A DNA stretch of 64,000 nucleotides, taken from the NCBI RefSeq assembly GCF_023035815.1, contig NZ_CP073159.1, positions 682,001 to 746,000 of the forward strand, read 5' to 3'. Numbering within the stretch: the stretch's first letter is position 1; every line of letters begins with the position of its first letter. Source of the DNA: Borrelia parkeri. GTDB taxonomy: Bacteria; Spirochaetota; Spirochaetia; Borreliales; Borreliaceae. The notes under the pieces were generated by a model, which saw only the letters and a program-made list of their open reading frames with translations, searched no databases and was not told where the DNA came from. The position numbers were made by a program, and so were the translations under genes. This document shows positions 20,067 through 29,070 of this stretch, in pieces.

Positions 20067-20813
20067 ATGTATAAATTAGTTTTAGTGCGTCATGGTGAGA
20101 GTGAATGGAATAAAGAAAATCTTTTTACAGGCTGGACTGATGTTAAGCTTTCTGAGAAGGGTATTTCTGAAGCTTTAGAGGGCGGTAGAGTTCTTAAACA
20201 AGAAGGCTATTCTTTTGATATTGCTTTTAGCTCGGTATTGGTAAGAGCTAATGATACTTTAAATATTATTTTGCATGAGTTAGGTCAATCTTATATTGAT
20301 GTAGAAAAATCTTGGCGACTCAATGAAAGGCATTATGGAGCTTTACAAGGGTTAAATAAGGCTGAAACAGCTGAAAAATATGGAGAGGATAAGGTTTTAA
20401 TGTGGAGACGTAGTTATGATATTCCTCCTATGCCTTTAGAAGAGTCTGATAAACGTCATCCAATTCATGACTTGAGATATAGAGGGATTCCTAAGAGTGA
20501 ACTTCCTTCAACGGAATGTTTGAAGGATACTGTTGCAAGAGTTATACCGTATTGGACAGATAAAATTGCTAGAGCTATTATTGAGGGAAAAAAGGTTATT
20601 ATTGCTGCTCATGGAAATTCTTTAAGAGCTCTTGTTAAATATCTTGATAATATGAGTGATGATGATATTTTAAAGCTTAATATTCCTACTGGTATTCCTT
20701 TAGTTTATGAACTTGATAGAGATTTAAGACCTATTAAACATTACTACTTAGGTGACGAGGATAAGATTAAAGCGGCTATGGAATTTGTTGCTAATCAAGG
20801 AAAGAAAAAATAA
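20067..20813 (+). CDS. gpmA: 2,3-bisphosphoglycerate-dependent phosphoglycerate mutase
   Basis: Glycolytic enzyme converting 3- to 2-phosphoglycerate, essential in an organism that lives by fermenting sugar. The phospho-histidine is in [10 protein letters not shown] (His at residue 8), the second catalytic His in [10 protein letters not shown], and the [12 protein letters not shown] segment is typical. The 248-residue length is standard. The ATG follows TAGGAGA. A clear terminator follows, so it is probably monocistronic. Confidence 0.98.
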   Translation: MYKLVLVRHGESEWNKENLFTGWTDVKLSEKGISEALEGGRVLKQEGYSFDIAFSSVLVRANDTLNIILHELGQSYIDVEKSWRLNERHYGALQGLNKAETAEKYGEDKVLMWRRSYDIPPMPLEESDKRHPIHDLRYRGIPKSELPSTECLKDTVARVIPYWTDKIARAIIEGKKVIIAAHGNSLRALVKYLDNMSDDDILKLNIPTGIPLVYELDRDLRPIKHYYLGDEDKIKAAMEFVANQGKKK

Positions 20814-20836
20814 AGAAGTTATAAAATACTATTGAT

Positions 20837-20870
20837 AAAAAGAGATTGTTTAAATTAATAATCTCTTTTT
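20837..20870. terminator. Bidirectional terminator between gpmA and lysS
   Basis: A perfect 11-bp stem (AAAAAGAGATT with AATCTCTTTTT) and a 12-base loop, with a T-rich run on the plus strand and, by symmetry, on the minus strand. It lies between convergent genes. Confidence 0.85.
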
Positions 20871-20900
20871 ATTTTATTTATAAGTCATTTATTATTAAAT

Positions 20901-22466
20901 CTAAATATAGTGTTTTACAATTTCCTCAAATTTTTGAATACCAATTGCTTTAATAAATCCTGCTAATTTCGGTCCTTTGTCTTTATTAATTAATATATTG
21001 TAAATTTGTTTAAAGAATAATGGGGGTTCAATGTTATTGCTTCTTGCGATATTATAAATTTCATCTTGAATTTCTTTTTCAGTTATATTGTTAAAATCTT
21101 TTTTTAAAAAATCTAGTAATTGTGTTACTCCTTGTTTGTTGCTATTCTTTAAGGGTTCAGTGTCATCGAATGTGGTTCTTAGTGAAAACTTAAATTCTTC
21201 AGGTGCAAATTTTTTGATCCAGTTAGTGCAACACTCAATTTTGTTTATAAGTTTTTCTTTTTGGTTTTCTTTTACATCATTTAAAAGTTTAAAAATTTTA
21301 TCTTTGTCCCCTTCAAAAATTTGACAAATTACACTCAAATGTCTAAAACCAATTTGATATGGAATTTCTTTATCTGGTGCTTTTGGTTGAGAGAGTTCGT
21401 AAATTCTTTTAAAAGCTTCTTTTTTATTTTCTTTAATATCGTCAATTCCATAATATACTCTTTCAAATTTATCATAATCTTCATAAATCTTTATTACATC
21501 AAGATCGAATGATATTGAAAATTCTGTGTTGGGTTTTGTTGATGCAAATAAGAATCTTGTAACTTCAGGAGTATATATTTCAAGGACATCTTTTAATGAC
21601 ACGACATCTCCAGATGATGAAGATATTTTTCCTCCACGTCCTTTGATTGATATAAAATCATACTGAAATGTTATGGGCGGAGTTCCTCCAAAAATTTTTA
21701 CAATTTCTATTGAGGTGTCAAAACTTCCTCCACTACTATGATGATCTTTTCCAGCAGGTTCAAAATCGACGTTTTCGTATTTCCATCGCATTGGCCAGTC
21801 GATTCTCCATGGAAGTTTTGCAGCCCATGTTTTTCTTAAATCGAGTGATTCCTTATTACCGCATTCGCAATGGTATTCAATGGAATAGCAATGATTATAG
21901 TTTTTTACTGTTGTAGTATCTCTGTCGCATTTGGTGCAAAAAATGCTAATAGGGTACCAGTTGTCAGCAAGTTTTGTTGTTCTATATTGATTAAGGACTT
22001 TTGCTATTTCATCTTTATGATCTAGTGCAAACTTAATTTGATTCGAGTAATCACTTGACATATATTTTAGACTTTGATTTATAAATTCTGGCTTAATACC
22101 TACAATAGGTAGATATTTTTCGAATTCCACTTCGTTTGCTCTTGCATAGCTTGATTGATTAGTTTTGGTGTCAGGAACCCTTGTGATTGCTTGTCTTAAA
22201 TGAGTTGTCAGTAATTCTTGATCGGGCATGTTCTTAGGTACTTTTCTAAATACATCATAGTTATCCCATGAGTATATAAATCTTACATTTTTGTTTGCAT
22301 CTTTTAATGCTCTTGCTACAAGGTCAACGGAAATTACTTCTCTAAAGTTTCCAATATGCACAGTGCCTGATGGAGTAATGCCTGATGCAACTGTGTATTG
22401 TTCCTTTTCACCTTTTTCTTCTATGATTTTTTTTGCATAGAAATCTGCCCAGTGTGCTGTTTTCAT
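20901..22466 (-). CDS. lysS: Class I lysyl-tRNA synthetase
   Basis: Charges tRNA-Lys. The 521-residue protein has the class I signatures: [11 protein letters not shown] (HIGH box) near residue 31 and KISSSSGD (KMSKS box) near residue 285. A four-Cys zinc-like region (CTKCD and CECGN) lies near residue 175-205. Most bacteria use the unrelated class II enzyme; spirochaetes such as Borrelia have this archaeal-type one (established). The ATG follows GGGGT. It is downstream of era on the same strand, 87 bases away. Confidence 0.98.
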   Translation of the reverse strand: MKTAHWADFYAKKIIEEKGEKEQYTVASGITPSGTVHIGNFREVISVDLVARALKDANKNVRFIYSWDNYDVFRKVPKNMPDQELLTTHLRQAITRVPDTKTNQSSYARANEVEFEKYLPIVGIKPEFINQSLKYMSSDYSNQIKFALDHKDEIAKVLNQYRTTKLADNWYPISIFCTKCDRDTTTVKNYNHCYSIEYHCECGNKESLDLRKTWAAKLPWRIDWPMRWKYENVDFEPAGKDHHSSGGSFDTSIEIVKIFGGTPPITFQYDFISIKGRGGKISSSSGDVVSLKDVLEIYTPEVTRFLFASTKPNTEFSISFDLDVIKIYEDYDKFERVYYGIDDIKENKKEAFKRIYELSQPKAPDKEIPYQIGFRHLSVICQIFEGDKDKIFKLLNDVKENQKEKLINKIECCTNWIKKFAPEEFKFSLRTTFDDTEPLKNSNKQGVTQLLDFLKKDFNNITEKEIQDEIYNIARSNNIEPPLFFKQIYNILINKDKGPKLAGFIKAIGIQKFEEIVKHYI

Positions 22467-22553
22467 AAATATTACCCCTATTGAAAACTTAATTTTAGCA
22501 TTCTATGTTTTTTGTTTCAAGATTTTAAAGAGATGTTTTAAGATGTTGTTGTG

Positions 22554-23426
22554 TTAATTGATTAAATTTTTAATTAGTTTAGAGTTTTTGTTCCAATTTT
22601 TTCTTAATTTTACTTGTAAGAATAAATCACATTTTTTTTCAAATATTTCTGATATTATCTTTCTTGCTTCTTCTCCAATTATTTTTATTCCTTTGCCTCC
22701 TTTGCCGACTATTATGCCTTTTTGACTCTCTACGGCTACAATAATACTTGCTTTGATAAAAAGTTTATTTTTTCTATCTTCTAAGATTTCGATCTCTATA
22801 TATAAAGAATATGGTAGTTCTTCTTTGAGTTTTTTAATCGTTACGCCTCTAATTATTTCGCTAATTCTTAAGTTCATTTCTTGATCTGTATAATATTCTT
22901 CTGGATAATAAAGAGGTCCTTCTTGGAGATTTTCATAAATCTTATCTTTAATTTTTTCAATATTGATTTTTTGTTCAGCAGAGATTTTTATAATATTGTC
23001 TTTTTTTATTCCTTTTTCTTCTAAAAATATCATTATTTCTCTTTCTTTTGTTTTTTGAATATCAATTTTGTTGATGACTACTAAGAAATTAATTTTGGAT
23101 TTAATGATAATTGTTAATATTTCATTCTCTTCAATGCCAGGTTTATCTTGAATGTCAATTACATAAAGAATTAATTCTGTTTCTTTAATTGCAGAATGTA
23201 CGTTATGCATCAGTGCTATATTGAATTGCTTTTTACTTAGATGAAATCCCGGTGTATCTATGAAAATAATTTGACCTCTTTTATCTGTAAATATTCCTTT
23301 AATTTTGTTTCTAGTTGTTTGTGGTATGGATGAAATAATTGATATTTGGTGTTTACATATTGAATTTAAAAGTGTAGATTTCCCTGTTGAAGGTCTACCT
23401 ATAATTGATACAAATCCTGATTTCAT
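22554..23426 (-). CDS. era: GTPase Era
   Basis: Ribosome-associated GTPase needed for 30S maturation. The GTPase motifs are GRPSTGKST (G1, residue 10), TTRNKIKG (G2), DTPGF (G3) and NKID (G4). A C-terminal KH RNA-binding domain occupies about residues 195-280 ([15 protein letters not shown] is the KH GxxG loop). The ATG follows GGAAG. The 290-residue length is normal. It is transcribed away from the zinc-ribbon gene. Confidence 0.97.
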   Translation of the reverse strand: MKSGFVSIIGRPSTGKSTLLNSICKHQISIISSIPQTTRNKIKGIFTDKRGQIIFIDTPGFHLSKKQFNIALMHNVHSAIKETELILYVIDIQDKPGIEENEILTIIIKSKINFLVVINKIDIQKTKEREIMIFLEEKGIKKDNIIKISAEQKINIEKIKDKIYENLQEGPLYYPEEYYTDQEMNLRISEIIRGVTIKKLKEELPYSLYIEIEILEDRKNKLFIKASIIVAVESQKGIIVGKGGKGIKIIGEEARKIISEIFEKKCDLFLQVKLRKNWNKNSKLIKNLIN

Positions 23427-23514
23427 TTTAGTCTTCCTATTTAAATATATTAATATATTTTATATGATAATTAATATATACACTTTTTAAGTATTGTGTT
23501 TAAAGGATTATAGT

Positions 23515-23874
23515 TTGAAAAAAGTCAATTTTGAGGTTTTTTGTGAACATTGTGGGGGAAAGGTTGAACTTAATAAGTCTGTGTGTTTAAATTGTCACTC
23601 TAAACTAGGCGATCTTGAATGTCCAAATTGTGGATATGTAGGTATTATTTCTGCATTTGAGAATGGTTGTCCAAAATGTAGTTATAGTCCTTTCGAAGAA
23701 CAGTCTCAAGAGCGTACTTTTAGAATGAGACAGAGATCAAGATTTAAGGGATCCAAAACTAATAATGATTTTTTAAAGTCGAGATTCTGTTTTGGATTTA
23801 ATGTTAGTGTTATGCTTTATTTATTTGCGAGTTTTTTAATAGTTTTGCTTTTTGTTTACATTCTTTTTTTCTAA
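23515..23874 (+). CDS. Zinc-ribbon protein with a C-terminal membrane anchor
   Basis: A 119-residue protein of unknown role. It has four CxxC-type pairs: CEHCGG, CLNCHS, CPNCGY and CPKCSY, which should form two zinc ribbons. A hydrophobic helix at the extreme C-terminus (about 98-119) would anchor it in the inner membrane with the ribbons in the cytoplasm. I chose the TTG at 23515 because AAAGGA precedes it. It is followed 12 bases later by an exported protein and then a DUF192 lipoprotein, so the three may form one envelope-related unit. Confidence 0.8.
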   Translation: MKKVNFEVFCEHCGGKVELNKSVCLNCHSKLGDLECPNCGYVGIISAFENGCPKCSYSPFEEQSQERTFRMRQRSRFKGSKTNNDFLKSRFCFGFNVSVMLYLFASFLIVLLFVYILFF

Positions 23875-23886
23875 GGATGAAGTCAT

Positions 23887-24294
23887 ATGGGAATTACAGT
23901 TTTTTACTTGTTTTCTGTTTTTTTATCTTTTAAGATTGGAGAGAATGTTAAATTTGTTGAGGATAATGTTCGTCAAACTTCTATTTTGTATTCTGATATT
24001 GAAGAAGTTGAATTTCCTTATGCTAAAACACAAATTTTAAAATTTAAAGGTAAAGCCCCTATAAGGTATGCTTACTTTAGTTTTGATAACGATAGGCTTT
24101 ATTCATATACTTTTGTTTTTGATAGAAAGTTGATTTCTCAATATTCTATTATTCTTAGTGTCAGGGAAAAATTTGGCGATGCTACTGTTGTAACTCCTTT
24201 CAATTATGTTTGGGATATTGGTGATTCTATTATTGCTTTGAATAGTAATATTTTAAGGATGACATTAAAGTCTTATGTTAATAAGGAGCGTTGA
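23887..24294 (+). CDS. Putative exported protein of unknown function
   Basis: A 135-residue protein with a probable N-terminal signal or anchor (residues 2-16, VFYLFSVFLSF). The mature part has alternating hydrophobic stretches that suggest a beta-rich fold. I recognise no family. The ATG follows TAAGGATGA. Its stop codon overlaps the start of the DUF192 gene by 4 bases, so translation is probably coupled. Confidence 0.75.
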   Translation: MGITVFYLFSVFLSFKIGENVKFVEDNVRQTSILYSDIEEVEFPYAKTQILKFKGKAPIRYAYFSFDNDRLYSYTFVFDRKLISQYSIILSVREKFGDATVVTPFNYVWDIGDSIIALNSNILRMTLKSYVNKER

Positions 24295-24725
24295 TCCTGA
24301 GAGCTCTTTTTGCATTAATTTTTTATATATCGTGTACCAATCATGTATATGATAAAGAAATTATTATTAATGATACTAAGTTTTTTGTTAAGCTTGCGCT
24401 TGATGAAATTACTAGATCTAAAGGGTATATGGGAACTGAGAGTATAAATGAAAATAATGGTATGCTTTTTATTTTTAAAGAAGAGAAGAATTTATCTTTT
24501 TGGATGAAAGATACCTCTGTACCACTTGAGATTGCTTATATTAATTCTGTAGGTGTTATTAAGGAAATTTACAGTTTAGTTCCTTTTTCACAAAGGGTTG
24601 TAAATTCTAGGTATAAGGTCAAGTATGCTCTTGAGGTTCCGGAAGGTTCTTTTTCTAAATTTAAAATTAAGGTAGGTGACAGGGTGAAATTTAATTTTGA
24701 TGTTAATTCTTTAAACGTAGAATAG
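24291..24725 (+). CDS. DUF192-family protein, probable lipoprotein
   Basis: DUF192 is a widespread small extracytoplasmic domain of unknown function. Its hallmarks are present: RSKGYMGTESI, NNGMLFIFKEE, LSFWMKDTSVPLEIAYI and YALEVPEG. The N-terminus (LRALFALIFYISC) looks like a lipobox with Cys at residue 15. The start is uncertain: TTG at 24291 overlaps the previous stop but is only 2 bases after AAGGAG, and a CTG at 24297 has better spacing. It ends exactly where the convergent lipoprotein gene ends. Confidence 0.85.
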   Translation: MILRALFALIFYISCTNHVYDKEIIINDTKFFVKLALDEITRSKGYMGTESINENNGMLFIFKEEKNLSFWMKDTSVPLEIAYINSVGVIKEIYSLVPFSQRVVNSRYKVKYALEVPEGSFSKFKIKVGDRVKFNFDVNSLNVE

Positions 24726-25358
24726 TTACTCGGCTTTTATTTTTTGAAGCTCTTCTTCTGCATGGTCTTTCATTTTTTCTTCATTTTGTAAGGTATCATT
24801 ATCAATTTCATTAGATATATTTTTAGTATTGACTTCTATGTCATTACCCTTTATTACCTTTTTAAAGATGGATATTGTTGCTGCGACTTCTTCAAGAGCG
24901 TCGAGTAGAAAAGTTTCTTTTGCATTTTCTTCAGCTTTGACAATATATACTAAAGAATTATTTCCCCTTTCAGGATCATGAATGATTTCCCATGATCCTA
25001 AAACTCGGTTATTGTAGCTATCACTCATTAGAGATTCTGATATTTCTTGAATTTTGTTTGAATTGACATCGAATATTTCGACAATTCCAAATATTTCTCT
25101 TGTTTTTGAATTTTGATATGAATTTAGTTTTGATCTGACTATCATTTCTGTTTTTGTGTCATTGATGATTTTTGATACAATAAAGTCATTTTCTTTATCT
25201 ATTCTGTATTCAATTTTGTTATTATCAAGTATTTTTTTTATTCTTTTATCGTATGTTACATTTTTATCTTTGCAACTTATCAATGTTATGAGTATTAAAA
25301 CAGCAATAACTATGCTATATTTTAATTGATCAATGTTTAAAATACTTATTTTTAACAT
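24726..25358 (-). CDS. Putative lipoprotein of unknown function
   Basis: About 210 residues with a signal peptide ending in LISC, a probable lipobox with Cys about residue 29. The remainder is hydrophilic, with a Glu/Lys/Asn-rich C-terminus. I know no family. Two ATG codons are possible (25373 and 25358). A TATAAT at 25380-25385 lies so close that transcription would begin near 25373, so I favour 25358. The stop is immediately adjacent to that of the convergent DUF192 gene. Confidence 0.75.
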   Translation of the reverse strand: MLKISILNIDQLKYSIVIAVLILITLISCKDKNVTYDKRIKKILDNNKIEYRIDKENDFIVSKIINDTKTEMIVRSKLNSYQNSKTREIFGIVEIFDVNSNKIQEISESLMSDSYNNRVLGSWEIIHDPERGNNSLVYIVKAEENAKETFLLDALEEVAATISIFKKVIKGNDIEVNTKNISNEIDNDTLQNEEKMKDHAEEELQKIKAE

Positions 25359-25379
25359 TTTAGTGCTTATCATATAGTT

Positions 25380-25408
25380 ATTATAGTTTAATTATAAGGA
25401 TTTTTGAA
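25380..25408 (-). promoter_or_regulatory. Probable promoter of the minus-strand lipoprotein gene
   Basis: On the minus strand, TTCAAA (25403-25408) and a perfect TATAAT (25380-25385) are 17 bases apart, in the divergent gap shared with the glycosyltransferase gene. Confidence 0.5.
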
Positions 25409-25416
25409 GTAAGTTT

Positions 25417-26376
25417 ATGTATTTTAAGAGTAATGACTATTCTTATACAGTGATTCAGTCTAAAAATAATTATGTACAAAGGTCAACTTTTGGAATCTCT
25501 TTTGTAATTTTAAATAGGGGTACAAAAATTTTTAGAGAAGATTTATTTGGATCTCTCTCTAATTTTGATTTTATCAGAGAAATTATTTCTATTGAAAAGC
25601 AAAGTAATAGAAATTCTCTTCAATTTATTTCAGAGAGTTATGATAAATTGAAGTTTATTTTACTTTCTGATGATTTGAATTCTGGCGAGAAGGTCAACTT
25701 AGCTATGAAAGAATCCATTTGTAGTTTTGTTTTTGTGTTGCAAAGTGATATGTATTTGTTAAATCCTTTTTGGATTCCTAATATATTTGATGAAATAGTT
25801 AAAAAGAATGTGCTTCTTGTTGGTGGAGAGTTTTTTGACAAAGAAGAGGAAGTTGTTCCATCAGTTTTTATTCCCACTATTGATGAACAGCAGAAATTTA
25901 AGGTAATTTTGATAAATTCTGAGAGTGATTATGAGAAAAGTTTAATTACTATGGATTATTGTGGTCTTTACTCTAAAGAAAGGTTTGTTCAACTAGGGGG
26001 GTTTGATAGAAGAATTAAAAATGAATATTTTCAAAGACTGGATTTTGGACTTAGGGCTATTTATTTCGGGGAAAGTGTCCATATCTATAGAAAACTTCGA
26101 ATACAATATACCGCTTTAAATGTTCCAGAAGATTTGACAAAAAATAGAAGTTTTTTGATCTTTTTGCTTAAAAATTATGTTCCTATTTTTGTTGGAAATG
26201 GAATAAAATTTTCGTTCTTTAGATTTTTGAAACTATGCTTAAGATATGGCATTAACCCTTTTAAATTTGGCAGAGAATTTAAAGAAATCAAACATGAAAT
26301 TACTAAAAATAGCTTAAGGTTTAAAGGTGACTTAAAGAGTGCAATTGAACTTTGGGAAAATAATATTATTGATTAA
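25417..26376 (+). CDS. Putative GT2-type glycosyltransferase
   Basis: A 319-residue cytoplasmic protein with the outline of a GT-A fold: FGISFVILNRG near residue 25, an acidic QSDMYLLNP (DxD-like) near 108, then GGEFFDKE and YCGLYSKERFVQLGGFDRRI, the last being typical of GT2 enzymes. The acceptor and sugar are unknown. It lies just upstream of the cell-wall amidase and overlaps it by about 30 bases. Envelope or flagellar-protein glycosylation is possible but unproven. Confidence 0.7.
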   Translation: MYFKSNDYSYTVIQSKNNYVQRSTFGISFVILNRGTKIFREDLFGSLSNFDFIREIISIEKQSNRNSLQFISESYDKLKFILLSDDLNSGEKVNLAMKESICSFVFVLQSDMYLLNPFWIPNIFDEIVKKNVLLVGGEFFDKEEEVVPSVFIPTIDEQQKFKVILINSESDYEKSLITMDYCGLYSKERFVQLGGFDRRIKNEYFQRLDFGLRAIYFGESVHIYRKLRIQYTALNVPEDLTKNRSFLIFLLKNYVPIFVGNGIKFSFFRFLKLCLRYGINPFKFGREFKEIKHEITKNSLRFKGDLKSAIELWENNIID

Positions 26377-27364
26377 TTTAATCTCTGTTTATCTGTTTTT
26401 AGAGGCTCAGGAAGTTGATTACGTTAATATTCTGGATTCACTTGATAGTAAGTTTTTTAAGTTTAACTTTGATATTGCAAATGATATTCTTACAATTGAA
26501 CATGAGAAGGGACATCTTAAGCTTAAAGTAGGTTTTGAATATGGTCTCTCATCTGTTGGTTATTATATTTATGTAGATCCTATCCTTTTAAAGGAGGGAG
26601 AGATTTTGATAACCAAGAGGGCTTTGATGCAGATTGAAAATCATTTTAGAGCTTTGCAAAGCTACAGTAAGCCACGAATAACGTCGATAGTAATTGATCC
26701 TGGTCATGGCGGACGTGATAGAGGAGCTATTGTAACTCATAAAATCAATGAACATGATATTACTCTTTTAGAGAAAGATTTTTCTTTAACTTATTCTATG
26801 CATTTATATAAAATCTTGAGTAATTATTTTTTAGACAGAAACATTTTATTAACACGTGTAGATGATGTTTTTGTGTCATTGCAAGATAGGTCTGAGCTTG
26901 CGAATGCAATTAAACCAGATTTTCCACATAATGTTATATTTTTATCAATACATGTGAATAATGCGCCAAATCCTAAAGCCAGGGGAATTGAATTTTGGTA
27001 TCTTCCTCAAGATTCCAAAAGAGAAGTTGTAAGAAATTTTAAAGGATATGATATTAGAGGTAATAGATACTTGAGGGAGCTTAATGATATACTAGATATT
27101 AAGTATAAATATGAGTCAAAAAAATTAGCTGAGATTTTATATGAGACTTTTATTGATGTTTTATGTGAGACCAAAATTCGATCAATTAGAGAAGAGCAGT
27201 GGTTTGTGATTAAAAATAGTAGTATGCCTGCTGTGTTAATTGAAATTGGGTTTTTATCTAACATTGCTGATGCTATGTTAATTTTGGATTACAATTATAT
27301 GAGTAAGATAAATATATTAGTACTTAAATCTTTAATTAGGTTTATTGAATTTTATGAAAAATAA
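26345..27364 (+). CDS. N-acetylmuramoyl-L-alanine amidase (Amidase_3)
   Basis: Periplasmic zinc amidase that cuts the amide bond between MurNAc and the peptide of peptidoglycan. The catalytic domain begins near residue 110 with VIDPGHGGRDRGA (zinc His), then a Glu in LLEKDFSL, SIHVNNAPNP (zinc His) and AVLIEIGFLSN (catalytic Glu). The N-terminus is a hydrophobic signal sequence. The start is uncertain: TTG at 26345 has AAAGAG 5 bases upstream; GTG at 26339 is the alternative. Either way it overlaps the glycosyltransferase gene. It may serve cell separation or insertion of periplasmic flagella. Confidence 0.88.
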   Translation: MNFGKIILLINLISVYLFLEAQEVDYVNILDSLDSKFFKFNFDIANDILTIEHEKGHLKLKVGFEYGLSSVGYYIYVDPILLKEGEILITKRALMQIENHFRALQSYSKPRITSIVIDPGHGGRDRGAIVTHKINEHDITLLEKDFSLTYSMHLYKILSNYFLDRNILLTRVDDVFVSLQDRSELANAIKPDFPHNVIFLSIHVNNAPNPKARGIEFWYLPQDSKREVVRNFKGYDIRGNRYLRELNDILDIKYKYESKKLAEILYETFIDVLCETKIRSIREEQWFVIKNSSMPAVLIEIGFLSNIADAMLILDYNYMSKINILVLKSLIRFIEFYEK

Positions 27365-27866
27365 TTCTATTTATTGTAGTTTTTTTAGTCGTAATGGAGC
27401 AAAATATTCATTTGAGATACTAATTGCACTTTTATTGTTAAGTTTTCTATTTTCTTTATGTATGATTTTTTTAAATTATGAGAAAATCTTCTTTAGGAAA
27501 GTTTTCTATTTTTATTGTGAAAATGAATTGATTGCTGATTTAAGATATTTAAAGGAGAAAAAAACTCTTAAAGAGAATTTGGATTTTTTAGTTAAAGATT
27601 TTCTATTGGGTAATAGTAAGGGTTTTTCTTTGCAATTTGGCACAAGGAACGTAAAATTTTTGTATTCTTTTATAAGTAATGATGTATATTTTATAAATCT
27701 TTCAAAAGAGTTTTATAATTTTTTTGAAAATGATGGTTATAATGACTCTGATAAACTGAGAGTAAATTTGTTTGTTAAATCTTTAAAAGAAACAATTGAT
27801 TTTAACTATCCTGGAAATATTAGAAAAATTGTTATTTTTATTGAGGGGTATGTTCTAAATGTTTAA
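27354..27866 (+). CDS. Small membrane-anchored protein upstream of flaA
   Basis: About 170 residues with a single hydrophobic helix near residues 20-40 (FEILIALLLLSFLFSLCMIF); the rest would be extracytoplasmic. I recognise no domain. The short basic N-terminus followed by one helix recalls pilin-like or prepilin-type proteins (SFEILIALLLLS), but a proper peptidase site is not clear. ATG at 27354 lies inside the end of the amidase gene, so it is likely co-translated with it. A TTG at 27345 is the alternative start. Confidence 0.7.
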   Translation: MKNNSIYCSFFSRNGAKYSFEILIALLLLSFLFSLCMIFLNYEKIFFRKVFYFYCENELIADLRYLKEKKTLKENLDFLVKDFLLGNSKGFSLQFGTRNVKFLYSFISNDVYFINLSKEFYNFFENDGYNDSDKLRVNLFVKSLKETIDFNYPGNIRKIVIFIEGYVLNV

Positions 27867-27958
27867 GGCATTTTTAGGCAATCTCGGGTATACTGTAATT
27901 AAAAATAAAAAGCTATAAATTATTTTATAGAAGGATTTTATAGAAGGAGTTGATTTTT

Positions 27959-28999
27959 ATGTCTAAAGTAAAAAATATTGTTTTTGTTTTATTTTTTCTT
28001 ATTTTCTTAAGCTCTCTTTTCGGACAAGAAGTACCTGGAGCATCATCAGGTGATAATGCTGTGAAAAATGAGCCTGGTGAGTTAGTTCTTGATTTTGCGG
28101 AACTTTCAAGAGATGCAAGCCCAACTAAGCTTGATCTTACAGATTATGTTGAACTTGTGTATTCTGGGGCTTCAAATATTGTGAAGGCAGAAGATATGGT
28201 CTTAGATCTTGGAATAAGTAATTGGACTGTTCTTTTAACCCCTTCATCTAGGATGCAGGCTTATGTAAAAAATTCTGTTGTTGCTCCAGCTGTTGTTAAG
28301 GGTGAATCTAAAAGATATGCAGGTGATACAATCTTAGGTGTGAGAGTATTATTTCCAAGTTATTCTCAATCTTCTGCAATGATTTTACCTCCATTTAAGA
28401 TTCCTTTTCATGCTGGAGAAGACGGAAATCAATTTTTAGGTAAAGGTTTAATTGATAATGTTAAAACTATGAGAGAAGTTAAGGTTACTGTTTACAGTTT
28501 GGGTCATGAGGTTGATCTTGAAGTTTTATTTGAAGATATGAGTGGGATGGAATATGTTTATCCTTTAGGTACCTTAAGATTTAAAGGTTGGGCAGATTTG
28601 GTATGGTCAAATCCTAATTATCTTCCAGGCATAAGTGCTATAACAGGTAAAGATAATATTCCTAACTATCCTCTTCCTTCAAGTAAGATGAGATTTAAGG
28701 CATTTAGAGTGTCAAAGTCTCATAGCTCAAAAGATCAGAATTTGATTTTTTATGTTAAAGATGTAAGAGTTATTTATGATAAGTTAAGTGTTTCTTTGGA
28801 TTCTGATATTGATAATGAATCTGTATTTAAGATTTATGAGACACGTGGGGCAGAATCACTTCGAAAATTAAAAGCACAGGAAGCTCTTAAGAAAGTTTTA
28901 AAGATTAAAGAAGATGTGTCAATGCCAGATCAGTCTTTTCAAGATTTCTTAGAAAAGGGTAGTAATGATGAATCTGGAGCACGTACTAAAGAACAATAA
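27959..28999 (+). CDS. flaA: Periplasmic flagellar sheath protein FlaA
   Basis: Minor filament sheath protein of the periplasmic flagella. It has a signal peptide (residues 1-23, ending LSSLFGQ) for Sec export and a 346-residue precursor, close to the known size. The sequence contains the FlaA-type WTVLLTPSSRMQAYVKNS and TILGVRVLFPSYSQ regions. The ATG is 9 bases after GAAGGAG. It heads the flaA-cheA-cheW-cheX-cheY cluster, which in B. burgdorferi is one operon (established). A large stem-loop separates it from cheA and could allow more FlaA than CheA. Confidence 0.96.
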   Translation: MSKVKNIVFVLFFLIFLSSLFGQEVPGASSGDNAVKNEPGELVLDFAELSRDASPTKLDLTDYVELVYSGASNIVKAEDMVLDLGISNWTVLLTPSSRMQAYVKNSVVAPAVVKGESKRYAGDTILGVRVLFPSYSQSSAMILPPFKIPFHAGEDGNQFLGKGLIDNVKTMREVKVTVYSLGHEVDLEVLFEDMSGMEYVYPLGTLRFKGWADLVWSNPNYLPGISAITGKDNIPNYPLPSSKMRFKAFRVSKSHSSKDQNLIFYVKDVRVIYDKLSVSLDSDIDNESVFKIYETRGAESLRKLKAQEALKKVLKIKEDVSMPDQSFQDFLEKGSNDESGARTKEQ

Positions 29000-29009
29000 A
29001 TTTAATTCG

Positions 29010-29047
29010 TTAATAGGGCTGAATCTTTAAGATTGAGCCTCTATTAA
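29010..29047 (+). other. Long stem-loop in the flaA-cheA gap
   Basis: The outer stem pairs TTAATAGGGCT (29010-29020) with AGCCTCTATTAA (29036-29047), leaving one bulged base, and the interior holds a second perfect stem AATCT-TTA-AGATT (29022-29034). No T tract follows, so it is not a classical intrinsic terminator. It may be an RNA processing or stabilising element lowering cheA expression relative to flaA. Confidence 0.65.
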
Positions 29048-29070
29048 GGTAAAGTAGGAAAAATAAGCTA

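Noticed and set aside
27345..27450. Type IV pilin signal in the small protein upstream of flaA
   Set aside because: The hydrophobic helix recalls pilins, but there is no clear Gly-Phe cleavage site at the right place and no pilus genes nearby.
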